This document shows positions 1-10,268 of a stretch of DNA of 64,000 nucleotides, piece by piece. This DNA is from Pseudobutyrivibrio ruminis HUN009 (GTDB taxonomy: Bacteria > Bacillota > Clostridia > Lachnospirales > Lachnospiraceae). How positions within the stretch are numbered: position 1 is the stretch's first letter; every line of letters begins with the position of its first letter. The position numbers were made by a program, and so were the translations under genes. The notes beneath the pieces are model-generated. The model ran no database searches. It worked only from the letters and a program-made list of their open reading frames with translations, and was not told where the DNA came from. The stretch lies in contig NZ_JNLH01000001.1 in NCBI RefSeq assembly GCF_000703005.1, positions 1,295,001-1,359,000 of the forward strand, in the 5' to 3' direction.

Positions 1-2213
<2,213 letters not shown>

Positions 2214-2283
2214 CTAAAAGGAAGATATGTAGATTCGGAATACTGTGTGAAGTTTTGAGGTTGCTAGTCAACCAAAATAATAA

Positions 2284-2356
2284 TCCTCAATAGCTCAGTT
2301 GGTAGAGCACTCGGCTGTTAACCGAGTTGTCGTAGGTTCGAGTCCTACTTGGGGAG
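2284..2356 (+). tRNA. tRNA-Asn (GTT)
   Basis: Full cloverleaf: acceptor TCCTCAA pairs with TTGGGGA, the anticodon loop reads CTGTTAA, and the T-loop is TTCGAGT. First of eight tRNAs after the rRNA. CCA is not encoded. Confidence 0.97.
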
Positions 2357-2361
2357 CTGAT

Positions 2362-2433
2362 GGCTCCGTGGTCAAGCGGTTAAGACATCGCCCTTTCACG
2401 GCGGTAACACGGGTTCAATTCCCGTCGGAGTCA
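2362..2433 (+). tRNA. tRNA-Glu (TTC)
   Basis: Acceptor GGCTCCG pairs with CGGAGTC (one G-T pair), anticodon loop CTTTCAC gives TTC, T-loop TTCAATT. It lies only 5 bp after tRNA-Asn. Confidence 0.97.
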
Positions 2434-2454
2434 CTTGCCTTTGGCAAACAATAA

Positions 2455-2527
2455 GCCGATGTGGCTCAATTGGCAGAGCAGCTGATTTGTAATCAGCAGG
2501 TTATCGGTTCGAGTCCGATCATCGGCT
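2455..2527 (+). tRNA. tRNA-Thr (TGT)
   Basis: Acceptor GCCGATG pairs with CATCGGC, anticodon loop TTTGTAA gives TGT, discriminator T. Confidence 0.97.
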
Positions 2528-2590
2528 TTTTTCTATTGAGTAGAAAGAGGCCAATTTTTTTTATAAGGGTCTTGCTTGTATACACAATAT

Positions 2591-2664
2591 GGACCTTTAG
2601 CTCAGTTGGTTAGAGCAACCGGCTCATAACCGGTCGGTCCAGGGTTCGAGTCCCTGAGGGTCCA
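2591..2664 (+). tRNA. tRNA with CAT anticodon, probably elongator Met
   Basis: Acceptor GGACCTT pairs with AGGGTCC, anticodon loop CTCATAA gives CAT. The first acceptor pair is a normal G-C, so this is not an initiator tRNA. A lysidine-modified tRNA-Ile2 cannot be excluded by eye. Confidence 0.93.
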
Positions 2665-2683
2665 CTTTCTATAAATATAATAT

Positions 2684-2757
2684 GGCCTCATGGCTCAGTT
2701 GGTTAGAGCGCCGCCCTGTCACGGCGGAGGTCGAGGGTTCAAGTCCCTCTGGGGTCG
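2684..2757 (+). tRNA. tRNA-Asp (GTC)
   Basis: Acceptor GGCCTCA pairs with TGGGGTC, anticodon loop CTGTCAC gives GTC, discriminator G as usual for Asp. Confidence 0.97.
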
Positions 2758-2779
2758 TTTCCAGTTCTATATTATTTGT

Positions 2780-2852
2780 GGGATCTTAGCTCAGCTGGGA
2801 GAGCATCTGCCTTACAAGCAGGGGGTCACAGGTTCGAGCCCTGTAGGTCCCA
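2780..2852 (+). tRNA. tRNA-Val (TAC)
   Basis: Acceptor GGGATCT pairs with AGGTCCC, anticodon loop CTTACAA gives TAC, discriminator A. The A discriminator agrees with the TGGT bulge of the valS T-box at 32.8 kb. Confidence 0.97.
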
Positions 2853-2879
2853 TTCACAATCATTAATTTGATTGTAGAT

Positions 2880-2963
2880 GCCGTAGTGGCGGAACTGGCA
2901 GACGCGCGGGACTTAAAATCCCGTGGTGGCGACATCGTACCGGTTCGATTCCGGTCTACGGCA
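2880..2963 (+). tRNA. tRNA-Leu (TAA)
   Basis: Class II tRNA of 84 nt with a long variable arm. Acceptor GCCGTAG pairs with CTACGGC, anticodon loop CTTAAAA gives TAA. Confidence 0.97.
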
Positions 2964-2992
2964 TTCACTCTTTGAGTGAAACTGAATATTGT

Positions 2993-3066
2993 GTGTGTGT
3001 AGCTCAGCTGGATAGAGCACTTGGCTACGGACCAAGGTGTCGGGGGTTCGAATCCTCTCACGCACG
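2993..3066 (+). tRNA. tRNA-Arg (ACG)
   Basis: Acceptor GTGTGTG pairs with CACGCAC (G-T pairs in the T-stem), anticodon loop CTACGGA gives ACG, read as ICG. Last gene of the tRNA array. Its last 13 bases plus 3 bp of flank are repeated 150 bp downstream at 3204-3219. Confidence 0.96.
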
Positions 3067-3072
3067 CTAAAT

Positions 3073-3113
3073 TAAAAGAAAAAGAGATAGGTTTTACCTA
3101 TCTCTTTTTTCTT
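3073..3113 (+). terminator. Rho-independent terminator of the rRNA-tRNA operon
   Basis: A strong hairpin with arm AAAAGAAAAAGAGATAGG, loop TTTT and a fully complementary second arm ending in a T tract. It starts 7 bp after tRNA-Arg. Confidence 0.92.
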
Positions 3114-3121
3114 TTAACTCA

Positions 3122-3219
3122 CCGGCAGGTCGAATTCGAACAGGTTCGAACTCTCGCCTGCCGGCTCGGTCGGCGCTAAACGACGTCCACTGGACGTCAG
3201 CGCCCTCTCACGCACGCTA
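3122..3219. repeat. GC-rich double palindrome followed by a duplicated tRNA-Arg 3' end
   Basis: Stem 1 is CCGGCAGG (3122-3129) with CCTGCCGG (3157-3164). Stem 2 is GGCGCT (3172-3177) with AGCGCC (3199-3204), enclosing GACGTCCA/TGGACGTC. The block ends in CCTCTCACGCACGCTA (3204-3219), an exact 16-bp copy of the tRNA-Arg 3' end and its flank at 3054-3069, offset by exactly 150 bp. The block is far richer in G+C than its surroundings. This looks like an attachment-site duplication or a small inserted element; no integrase is seen. From 3220 to 3412 I see no gene and no convincing promoter. Confidence 0.75.
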
Positions 3220-3412
3220 GATTAGTTGACAGTATATAGGTGTTATGATAAAAATTCATTATGAGTGATAATGCGTATTGCGCTTTGTATGGAAATTGTA
3301 AATGATCCTAATAGTCCTACGAATAGCAACAAACACTGGGATGTAAATACATTAGTATCCCAGATGAAGAGTGTTTGGAAATATAATATATAGTTAAATT
3401 GGAGAGGAAGAG

Positions 3413-4081
3413 ATGAAAAAATTACTTGTATGTTGTCTTTGTGGTTTATTGTTAGTTGGATGTGGACAGTCCAACATAGATAACACATCAGAATTAGAAA
3501 GCTCAGAGGAGACTAATCAGGTACAAGAATCAGTTGAAAGTGAACCAGAAGAGGAAGAAGAAACAACTGAGGAAGAGCCTGAAATAGCAGAATATCCATT
3601 AAACCTAGATATATCAGGTTGTGATACATTTACTCAGATTGTAGACACAGTTCTTGAGCCGGGAATGGGTTATACAAACGAAACAATCGGTGATACAGAT
3701 GCATTATTAGTATGTACATTTGCTTACGATAATATGGATGGTAATATGGCAGCCATTGATTCGGCCATATATGTTTATAATGATGGTGTGCCAGAGTGTA
3801 TTGGTAATGTATCATCTATAGGCACTGCTTATCCACTTGCTGTAAAGGATGGATACTTGTATGTTGGAATTCATCATGGCACAGCAAAATACACTATAGA
3901 AAATAATGAGTTAATTGAAGTGGAGTCTTCATGGATAGAATATGATGATGAAGGTAACGAAGAATTCTACTATCATGAGGTAGCAGGGGAAGAGACAAAA
4001 TCAGAAAGCTCTGACGTAGTAGAAAGCATTCAGAATGAATATGATGAAGCCACAATACTTAACTTTGATGTAATTCAATAA
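3413..4081 (+). CDS. Acidic secreted lipoprotein, unknown function
   Basis: 222 residues. A short signal peptide of basic and hydrophobic residues ends in the lipobox LVGC, so the protein should be lipidated at about Cys17 and held on the outer face of the membrane. Residues 25-62 are a Glu/Ser/Thr-rich spacer, a normal lipoprotein linker. The remainder (about 65-222) has alternating beta-strand character and resembles small periplasmic-sensor or DUF-type folds, but I do not recognise the family. GGAGAGGA stands 5 bp before the ATG. The gene is alone between the tRNA array and its own terminator, and is read in the same direction as the tRNAs. No function is assigned. Confidence 0.85.
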   Translation: MKKLLVCCLCGLLLVGCGQSNIDNTSELESSEETNQVQESVESEPEEEEETTEEEPEIAEYPLNLDISGCDTFTQIVDTVLEPGMGYTNETIGDTDALLVCTFAYDNMDGNMAAIDSAIYVYNDGVPECIGNVSSIGTAYPLAVKDGYLYVGIHHGTAKYTIENNELIEVESSWIEYDDEGNEEFYYHEVAGEETKSESSDVVESIQNEYDEATILNFDVIQ

Positions 4082-4088
4082 TTCTAAA

Positions 4089-4120
4089 AGAGAAGCGCTA
4101 GCAATGCTAGCGCTTCTTTA
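4089..4120 (+). terminator. Terminator after the lipoprotein gene
   Basis: Stem AGAAGCGCTAGC, loop AAT, stem GCTAGCGCTTCT, then TTTAAT. The T tract is short but the stem is perfect. Confidence 0.85.
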
Positions 4121-4137
4121 ATATTGCAGAAGAAAAG

Positions 4138-4167
4138 CTGATACAATTCAATGGTATGTGATATAAT
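4138..4167 (+). promoter_or_regulatory. Candidate promoter for msrA
   Basis: -10 TATAAT at 4162-4167; the best -35 is CTGATA at 4138-4143 with 18-bp spacing. The start codon lies 29 bp after the -10. Confidence 0.5.
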
Positions 4168-4196
4168 TTCTACAGACTAGTTTTGGAGGTACAATC

Positions 4197-4682
4197 ATGA
4201 AAGCATATTTTGCAGGTGGATGTTTTTGGTGTGTAACACCTATTTATAAAATATATGGAGTAGATCAGGTGACATGTGGTTATTCAGGTGGTGATGAAGT
4301 AAATCCTACATATGAGGATGTTAAGGCGCAAAAGACAGGACATAGGGAAACTATTGAATTGACATATGATCCAGCAAATGTGACCTATGACAAATTGCTT
4401 GATATTTATCTTGCAAACGTTGATCCATTTGATGGAGAAGGCCAGTTCATTGATAAAGGTTTTTCATACACATTGGCCATTTATTACAATACAGATGAGG
4501 AAAAGGCAATTGCTGAAAAGAAGATAGAGGAGCTGGAGCAGGAGACAGGTGAGAAGGTTCAAATCTCCGTAGAAAAGTTTAAAAGCTTTTATGAGGCAGA
4601 GGAAGAACATCAGGATTATTATTTAAAAAATCCAGAAGCCTTTGAAAAGGAATTAATAGAAAGCGGTCGAAAGGAGTCATAA
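4197..4682 (+). CDS. msrA: Peptide-methionine (S)-S-oxide reductase MsrA
   Basis: 161 residues, the normal length of a stand-alone MsrA. It reduces methionine S-sulfoxide in proteins, using thioredoxin-type reductants, in the cytoplasm. The catalytic motif reads GCFWC (residues 8-12), with the sulfenic-acid-forming Cys9. The more common fifth residue is Gly, so Cys12 is an extra thiol three residues along. The EEEHQDYY block near the C-terminus is the usual MsrA substrate-side motif. An SD-like GGAGG (TTTTGGAGGTAC) precedes the ATG. The stop is followed after 2 bp by the start of the HAD gene, so the two are co-transcribed. No MsrB domain is fused or adjacent. Confidence 0.95.
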   Translation: MKAYFAGGCFWCVTPIYKIYGVDQVTCGYSGGDEVNPTYEDVKAQKTGHRETIELTYDPANVTYDKLLDIYLANVDPFDGEGQFIDKGFSYTLAIYYNTDEEKAIAEKKIEELEQETGEKVQISVEKFKSFYEAEEEHQDYYLKNPEAFEKELIESGRKES

Positions 4683-4684
4683 TC

Positions 4685-5185
4685 ATGAAGGAGAAACTAA
4701 AAAAGATAAAGGTGTTGTTTGGTGATGTAGATAACACACTTCTTTGTCTTAAAATGTATAACGAAGCGGGCAAAAGAATAGTAGGTTTTGAAGATGCTAA
4801 CGACTGGCTGAAATATAACATAAACAATAATGCTTACATCAAATGCCAGGCTCCTAGAGGAGTAAAGAATCTTATTGATGATTTGCATTTTAATCATGGT
4901 GTTAAAATATATGGCTTAACAGAGTGTAGTAATTCTTTTGAATACAACTCGAAGTATAACCGTCTGAGAGAGTGTTACCCAGGTGTTTTCGAGCATCATG
5001 GAGATCTGATTTCAACAGAAACACGACATAAAAAAGTTCTTATAATGAAAATGATTGCAGAACGCGACGGCTACAATATGGACGAAATTATGTTTATAGA
5101 TGATAGCTATACAGAAATCATGGAAGCTTTTGGAGCAGGAATCTTGGCCATGCATACCACAGAAGTTATGGAGCGATTCATGTAA
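4685..5185 (+). CDS. HAD-superfamily hydrolase
   Basis: 166 residues. Motif I is DVDNTL, with Asp14 as the predicted nucleophile and Asp16 as the general acid/base. Motif II is the Thr in GLTECSN. Motif IV is the acidic pair in MFIDDSYTE near residue 140. A short alpha-helical cap sits between motifs I and II. The protein is probably a small-molecule phosphatase; the substrate cannot be read from sequence. The SD (AAAGGAG) lies in the end of msrA, two bases separate the genes, and translation is probably coupled. Confidence 0.85.
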   Translation: MKEKLKKIKVLFGDVDNTLLCLKMYNEAGKRIVGFEDANDWLKYNINNNAYIKCQAPRGVKNLIDDLHFNHGVKIYGLTECSNSFEYNSKYNRLRECYPGVFEHHGDLISTETRHKKVLIMKMIAERDGYNMDEIMFIDDSYTEIMEAFGAGILAMHTTEVMERFM

Positions 5186-5232
5186 TAAAGGTATTCCAAA
5201 ACGGAATATAAGCTATACATAAATGAATACAC

Positions 5233-5316
5233 AATACCCCTTAAATCTATTGCGATAAACAAAGTATGATTATAAAATTTACTTTGTATGTTTTAAAGAA
5301 TAAGGGGTATTTTTTT
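5233..5316 (+). promoter_or_regulatory. Leader hairpin that sequesters the RBS of the ABC importer operon
   Basis: AATACCCCTTA (5233-5243) is the exact complement of TAAGGGGTATT (5301-5311). Between them ACAAAGTA (5259-5266) pairs with TACTTTGT (5280-5287). The 3' arm of the outer stem contains the AAGGGG ribosome-binding site of the next gene and is followed at once by a run of seven T that overlaps its TTG start codon. The structure can therefore act as an intrinsic terminator, as an RBS-hiding hairpin, or both. I do not recognise a known riboswitch. Confidence 0.6.
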
Positions 5317-6256
5317 GGTATATATAATTAAAAGGGTATTACAGTTAATACCGATTCTGTTTGCAATTACATTTCTTTCATTTGCAATGATGAGACTTGC
5401 AGGAAGCGATGTTGTTGAGCAGAAAATGTTGAACACAGGACAGGTTATTTCAGAGACACAGCTTGAAATGGCAAGGGAACAATTAGGCCTTAATTCTCCA
5501 TTTTTAGTTCAATATTTTAGATGGCTTGGCAATTTGCTTCACGGAGATATGGGCGTTAGCTATGTCTCTGGCAAGGATGTGTTTGAGACTTTTGTTTCAA
5601 AGCTTCCTGCCACAATACTGCTTACAGTTACATCGATTGTGCTTACAGTCATAATATCCATTCCTCTTGGAGTAATATCAGCTGTATATCAAAACAAATT
5701 CATAGACTACATAATTAGATTTTTTAGCTTTATTGGAAATAGTTTGCCTAATTTTTTTGTATCCTTGGTACTTATGTATTTCCTAGGAATCAAATTGGGA
5801 TGGCTACCAATTATTTCAAAGGATATTAATAGCACTAGTATAATCATGCCAACTTTGACTTTGGCTATAGCTATGTCTTCAAAATATTTGCGTCAGGTTC
5901 GCACAACTGTGTTGGATGAATTGAGTAAGGATTATATTGTGGGGGCAAAAGCAAGAGGTGTAAAGTTTTCCGTTACATTAATGGGAAGCGTGCTTCGTGC
6001 CACACTTGTAACAATAATTACATTGTTGGCGCTGTCCATTGGAAGTCTTTTGGGTGGAACAGCTATTGTGGAATCCATTTTCATGTGGGACGGAGTGGGA
6101 AAAATGGCAGTAGATGCAATAAATATGCGAGACTATCCTATCATTCAGGCGTATGTAATGTGGATGGCCATCATCTATGTGCTAGTTAATCTCATTACAG
6201 ATTTATCATACAGATTCTTGGACCCAAGAATTAGATTGGGGGATAGAGAATCATGA
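5315..6256 (+). CDS. ABC importer permease, OppB/NikB family
   Basis: 313 residues, a standard length. First gene of a permease-permease-binding protein-ATPase-ATPase set for peptides, nickel or metal chelates. The N-terminal VYIIKRVLQLIPILF segment is the typical first membrane helix of this family, with five further helices. The cytoplasmic EAA-type loop reads DELSKDYIVGAKARGV (about residues 205-220). The start is TTG at 5315, chosen because AAGGGG lies 7 bp upstream and there is no better in-frame start; both elements are caught in the leader hairpin. The stop overlaps the next ATG by 4 bp. Confidence 0.9.
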   Translation: MVYIIKRVLQLIPILFAITFLSFAMMRLAGSDVVEQKMLNTGQVISETQLEMAREQLGLNSPFLVQYFRWLGNLLHGDMGVSYVSGKDVFETFVSKLPATILLTVTSIVLTVIISIPLGVISAVYQNKFIDYIIRFFSFIGNSLPNFFVSLVLMYFLGIKLGWLPIISKDINSTSIIMPTLTLAIAMSSKYLRQVRTTVLDELSKDYIVGAKARGVKFSVTLMGSVLRATLVTIITLLALSIGSLLGGTAIVESIFMWDGVGKMAVDAINMRDYPIIQAYVMWMAIIYVLVNLITDLSYRFLDPRIRLGDRES

Positions 6257-7083
6257 AAAAGAAAATGAAATTAATCGTAATGAGTGCCTTAGTTTTGCTT
6301 GTTATTTGCATGGCTATTTTTGCACCATTTATATGTCCATATGACCCTTATGAGCAGGATTTAAGTATTGCATATCAAACTCCTAGTTTACAGCACCTTA
6401 TGGGTACGGATGCCTACGGCAGAGATATGTTTTCAAGGGTAATAATAGGAGGACAGGTAAGCATATTATCGACACTGGCTCTGGTAGCAATTATTGCAGT
6501 ATTTGGCACAACCATAGGAATTATATGCGGATACTTTGGTAATAAAGTTGATTTTGTTGTTATGAGAATATCTGATTTATGTCTTGCTTTTCCAGGATTA
6601 GTATTTGCACTTGCAGTTGCAGCAATACTAGGTGGAGGTATCGTAAATGCGGTAATAGCATTGGCGGTTATAAGCTGGCCAAAGTATTCTCGAGTGGCTA
6701 GAGGACTTACACTATCTATAAAGGATTGTGCTTACATTGAGGCAGCAAAATTAGCAGGAGATAATTCTCTTCAAATAATTTGCCGTCATGTGATTCCAAA
6801 TATATTAGGACCAATCATAGTTACAGCCACATTAGATATTGGAACAATGATGATGGAAATCGCAGGTTTATCATTCCTAGGCCTTGGCGCGCAGCCACCT
6901 GTAGCAGAGTGGGGAAGTATGATGTCTAATGGACGAAGCATGTTGCAGACTTACCCATGGGTTGTATTATCACCTGGAATTGCAATTTTTATATCAGTAG
7001 TTATTTTCAATCTTTTTGGAGATACATTACGTGACGCAGTCGATCCGAAAAACATATCAGGATCGTTAAAGAATAAAAATTAG
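6253..7083 (+). CDS. ABC importer permease, OppC/NikC family
   Basis: 276 residues. The N-terminal helix and the following PYDPYEQDLSIAYQTPS...HLMGTDAYGRDMFSRV block are hallmarks of OppC/DppC/NikC permeases. The EAA loop is YIEAAKLAGDNSLQIICRHVIPN (about residues 163-185). It forms the transmembrane channel with the preceding permease. The start overlaps the upstream stop in the ATGA arrangement, so translation is coupled. A weak AT-rich hairpin (arms AAATTTCT and AGAAATTT) lies between this gene and the binding protein at 7084-7109; it may adjust relative expression. Confidence 0.92.
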   Translation: MKKKMKLIVMSALVLLVICMAIFAPFICPYDPYEQDLSIAYQTPSLQHLMGTDAYGRDMFSRVIIGGQVSILSTLALVAIIAVFGTTIGIICGYFGNKVDFVVMRISDLCLAFPGLVFALAVAAILGGGIVNAVIALAVISWPKYSRVARGLTLSIKDCAYIEAAKLAGDNSLQIICRHVIPNILGPIIVTATLDIGTMMMEIAGLSFLGLGAQPPVAEWGSMMSNGRSMLQTYPWVVLSPGIAIFISVVIFNLFGDTLRDAVDPKNISGSLKNKN

Positions 7084-7134
7084 AAATTTCTATAATAAAG
7101 AAATTTTTAATATATAAAATAAGGAGTATTTATA

Positions 7135-8694
7135 ATGAAAAAGTTAGTAGCAATGTTTCTTGCTTTGACACTTACAGCAGCTACATTTGTAGGCTGTGGA
7201 ACAAAAGCAGAAAACCAGACAGCTGATTCTAGCGCAGAATCAGGGAAAAAGACATTTGTCTTTGGAGACACAACATTTAATGCAGAAAATGAAGAGGCAA
7301 ATATTGATCCACATGACACATATTGTGGATGGGCAGCAATTAGATATGGAGTGGGAGAGACACTATTCAAGTTCAATGACAATATGGAACTTGAGCCATG
7401 GATTGCTGAAAGTTATGAAAACATTGATGAATTAACATGGAAGATTACACTTAAGGATGGCGTAACATTCTCTAATGGAAATCCTTGTGATGCAGAGGCA
7501 GTAAAGGCTTGCATCGAGGATTTGGTTGCAGTTCATGAACGTGCAGCAGGAGATTTGGCAATTGATTCAATTGAGGCAGATGGCCTTGAGCTTACAATTA
7601 AAACTACAACACCAAAGCCAACATTAATTAATTATCTTTGTGACCCTTATGGATGTATTATAGATGTTACTGCAGGAAATGCAGATGGAATCGTTGTTGG
7701 TACAGGTCCATTTGTTGCAACAGAGTTGGTTACAGATGACCATTTAAATCTAGTAAAGAACGAGAATTACTGGGGTGGAAATGTAAATATTGATGAAGTA
7801 ACTGTTCTTACTATCTCTGATGGAGATACACTTGCAATGGCACTTCAGAATGGTGACATTGATGCTGCTTATGGTATGGCATATGCAAGTTATCCATTAT
7901 TTGAAAATGATGATTATGTATTTACAAGCACAGCAACAAGCCGCGCGTTCTACCTTCAGATGAATTACAATTCAGATATCATAAAGGATGATGCAGTACG
8001 AGAGGCCATTGCTCTTGGCATTGATAAAGAGGGATTCGTAAATACGTTATTAAATGGATATGGTTATGTAGGTTCAGGTGCATTCCCAGATACATTCCCA
8101 TTTGGTGCGGGCGTAAATGCCAAGGAGTATGACCCTGAAAAGGCTAAGGAAGTTCTCGAAGCAGCAGGTTGGGTTGATACTGATGGTGATGGAATCAGAG
8201 AAAAAGATGGAAAGACTTTAACAATCAATTGGGTGTCATATCCTAGTAGACAGGAGCTTCCTCTTTTAGCTGAGAGCGCTCAGGCTAATTTGAAAGATAT
8301 CGGAATCGATGTACAGTTAAATGTAACAGCTGATCACGGCACAATCGTTTCAGAGCCTACAGGCTGGGATGTATATGCAGCAGCATTTGTTACTGCTGGA
8401 ATCGGTGATCCAATGTATTTCTTCAGTACACACTGTTTATCAGATTCAACAAAGAACCGTGGGGCATATTCTAATGCAAAATTAGAGGAGCTTGCACAGG
8501 AGATGAACAACACATTTGATGTTGATGAAAGAAACGATTTAGCTGTTCAGATGCAGCAAATAATTTTGGATGATGATGCATTTGTATTCTGCTCATTCCT
8601 TCGTATGAGCATGATTTGCAAGTCCAACGTTACAGGCTTGACAGCTCATTCTAGTGATTATTATGAGCTTACAGCAGAATTAGACATTAATTAA
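7135..8694 (+). CDS. ABC importer substrate-binding lipoprotein, NikA/OppA class (SBP family 5)
   Basis: 519 residues. Signal peptide with lipobox FVGC, so lipidated at about Cys21. The body follows family 5: an N-terminal lobe with IDPHDTYCGWAAIRYGVGETLFKFNDNMELEPWIAESYE, then the KNENYWGG block and the AVREAIALGIDKEGF block. Binding proteins that keep this layout bind peptides, nickel, haem or metal-opine complexes. The short companion ATPases (268 and 225 residues, lacking the C-terminal oligopeptide domain) favour the nickel/metallophore branch, as does HypB 5 kb away, but ligand choice is inference. GGAG precedes the ATG. Confidence 0.88.
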   Translation: MKKLVAMFLALTLTAATFVGCGTKAENQTADSSAESGKKTFVFGDTTFNAENEEANIDPHDTYCGWAAIRYGVGETLFKFNDNMELEPWIAESYENIDELTWKITLKDGVTFSNGNPCDAEAVKACIEDLVAVHERAAGDLAIDSIEADGLELTIKTTTPKPTLINYLCDPYGCIIDVTAGNADGIVVGTGPFVATELVTDDHLNLVKNENYWGGNVNIDEVTVLTISDGDTLAMALQNGDIDAAYGMAYASYPLFENDDYVFTSTATSRAFYLQMNYNSDIIKDDAVREAIALGIDKEGFVNTLLNGYGYVGSGAFPDTFPFGAGVNAKEYDPEKAKEVLEAAGWVDTDGDGIREKDGKTLTINWVSYPSRQELPLLAESAQANLKDIGIDVQLNVTADHGTIVSEPTGWDVYAAAFVTAGIGDPMYFFSTHCLSDSTKNRGAYSNAKLEELAQEMNNTFDVDERNDLAVQMQQIILDDDAFVFCSFLRMSMICKSNVTGLTAHSSDYYELTAELDIN

Positions 8695-8713
8695 TTTGAG
8701 GAGAGCTTACGCT

Positions 8714-9520
8714 ATGAATGAAACTTTTTTTGATTACAATTCAGTAAGTATAGAATTTGATGGAAAAGTGGCAGTTAATAGCGTAAGCTTTTCTATTAAT
8801 AAAGGGGAGGTACTTGCTTTAGTAGGTGAATCTGGCAGTGGTAAATCTACAATAGTAAAGTCCATAATTGGTATATTAAATTCCGATGGAAAAATAACAC
8901 AAGGTGAAGCGATATTCGAAGGGGAAAATCTCTTTGCTAAAAAGGAAAAAGAGTATAGAAATATACGTGGCAAAAAAATCGGAATGATATTCCAGGATTC
9001 ACTAGGCTCCTTTTGCCCAATAAGGACAATTGGAGATCAGATAACTGAAGCAGTGAGAGCCCATGAAAAAATAAGTAAACAAGAAGTAAAAACAAAGGCA
9101 GTAGAGCTATTCCATAAGCTGAACTTTAGTGAACCGGAAAAACTATGGAAAAGCTATCCTTTTGAGTTGTCAGGTGGAATGAATCAACGTGTGGGAATCG
9201 CTATGGCGATGCTGCTCAATCCACCATTACTTTTGGCAGATGAGCCAACAAGCGCATTGGACCCTAAGGCTACAGATATGGTTTTAGAGGAACTGAATAA
9301 CATGCGCAAAAATCTTGGAACATCAATTATTATAGTTACCCACGATATGTCGATTGTGCCAAGAATAGCAGATAAGATATTAGTATTAAAAGATGGAATG
9401 GTAATGGAATCTGGTAAGGCCGCTGATGTTTTGAGTAATCCTCAAAATGATTATACTAAGCTTTTATGTGATGCAGTACCAGTTTCAGGGAGAAAAGGAT
9501 GGAACCTTTCATTACAGTAG
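8714..9520 (+). CDS. ABC importer ATPase, NikD/OppD class
   Basis: 268 residues from the ATG at 8714; a TTG at 8696 in frame would add six residues but overlaps the GAGGAG ribosome-binding site. Walker A is GESGSGKST, the signature is LSGGMNQRV and Walker B is LLLADEPTSALD. The protein lacks the roughly 60-residue C-terminal oligopeptide domain of OppD and matches NikD in length. It overlaps the next ATPase gene by 22 bp. Confidence 0.92.
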   Translation: MNETFFDYNSVSIEFDGKVAVNSVSFSINKGEVLALVGESGSGKSTIVKSIIGILNSDGKITQGEAIFEGENLFAKKEKEYRNIRGKKIGMIFQDSLGSFCPIRTIGDQITEAVRAHEKISKQEVKTKAVELFHKLNFSEPEKLWKSYPFELSGGMNQRVGIAMAMLLNPPLLLADEPTSALDPKATDMVLEELNNMRKNLGTSIIIVTHDMSIVPRIADKILVLKDGMVMESGKAADVLSNPQNDYTKLLCDAVPVSGRKGWNLSLQ

Positions 9521-10176
9521 AAAATATATGTAAGACATTTTCTAGAAATGATAAACAGAATACAGAGGTCTTGAAGGGCATTTCTTTTCAGGTGAACCAG
9601 GGCGAATGTCTAGGAATAGTTGGGGAATCTGGAAGTGGAAAAAGCACATTGGCACGAATTATGCTTGGGCTAATTCCGGCTACAGATGGAAAAATCATCA
9701 TCAATGGAAAAGAACAAAAGGGAATTAGACTCGGTAGCCAGATGGTATTTCAAAACCCAAATGAATCCTTTAATCCACGTAAAACTATTGGTTATGGTGT
9801 AGGTGAAGGTTTAAAAAATAAGGGGGTACCACAGGACAAAATTGACGAAAAGATAGATTATCTTTTTGATATGTGTGGTCTACAAAGGGAGTTAAAAAAT
9901 AAATACCCACACCAAATCAGTGGAGGCCAATGCCAGCGAGCTGCCATAGCAAGAGCATTAGCTATGAATCCAGATATACTTATCTGCGACGAGGCCACTA
10001 GCGCCTTGGATGCCACTGTACAAAAACAGGTAATCGAACTGTTACAGGAGCTAAGAAGAAAACAAAATATTACTATTATATTTATCAGCCACAACATGGC
10101 ACTTGTAGAAATGTTTTGTGATCGAGCCATTCTGATTGAAAATGGCACAACAAAAAGAACTTTTGGTCCAACATAG
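9499..10176 (+). CDS. ABC importer ATPase, NikE/OppF class
   Basis: 225 residues. Walker A GESGSGKST, signature ISGGQCQRA, Walker B ILICDEATSALD, and H-loop ISHNMA. It lacks the C-terminal OppF extension and is rather short even for NikE. It starts inside the upstream gene at ATG 9499 with GGAGAAAAGG as its SD, and ends shortly before the operon's internal terminator. It is expected to form a heterodimer with the preceding ATPase at the membrane. Confidence 0.92.
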   Translation: MEPFITVENICKTFSRNDKQNTEVLKGISFQVNQGECLGIVGESGSGKSTLARIMLGLIPATDGKIIINGKEQKGIRLGSQMVFQNPNESFNPRKTIGYGVGEGLKNKGVPQDKIDEKIDYLFDMCGLQRELKNKYPHQISGGQCQRAAIARALAMNPDILICDEATSALDATVQKQVIELLQELRRKQNITIIFISHNMALVEMFCDRAILIENGTTKRTFGPT

Positions 10177-10216
10177 CCCAAAACTATGGCTATTAACAGT
10201 AAAATAAAGTAAAATA

Positions 10217-10257
10217 AAAACTGTTCGGAAACAATCCAGTTTCTGAATAGTTTTTTG
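10217..10257 (+). terminator. Terminator after the ABC importer genes
   Basis: Stem AAACTGTTCGGAAAC with GTTTCTGAATAGTTT (G-T and one mismatch allowed), loop of about 6 nt, then a T tract. It separates the importer from the methyltransferase pair, which may be read by read-through. Confidence 0.8.
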
Positions 10258-10268
10258 TTTTTAAGATT

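Noticed and set aside
2786..3061. 91-codon minus-strand frame
   Set aside because: It is antisense to tRNA-Val, tRNA-Leu and tRNA-Arg; the peptide (RNRTGT, RARTCDP motifs) is the familiar false translation of tRNA arrays.
3226..3249. TTGACA and TATGAT as a promoter for the lipoprotein gene
   Set aside because: The spacing is 12 bp, too short for a vegetative promoter.
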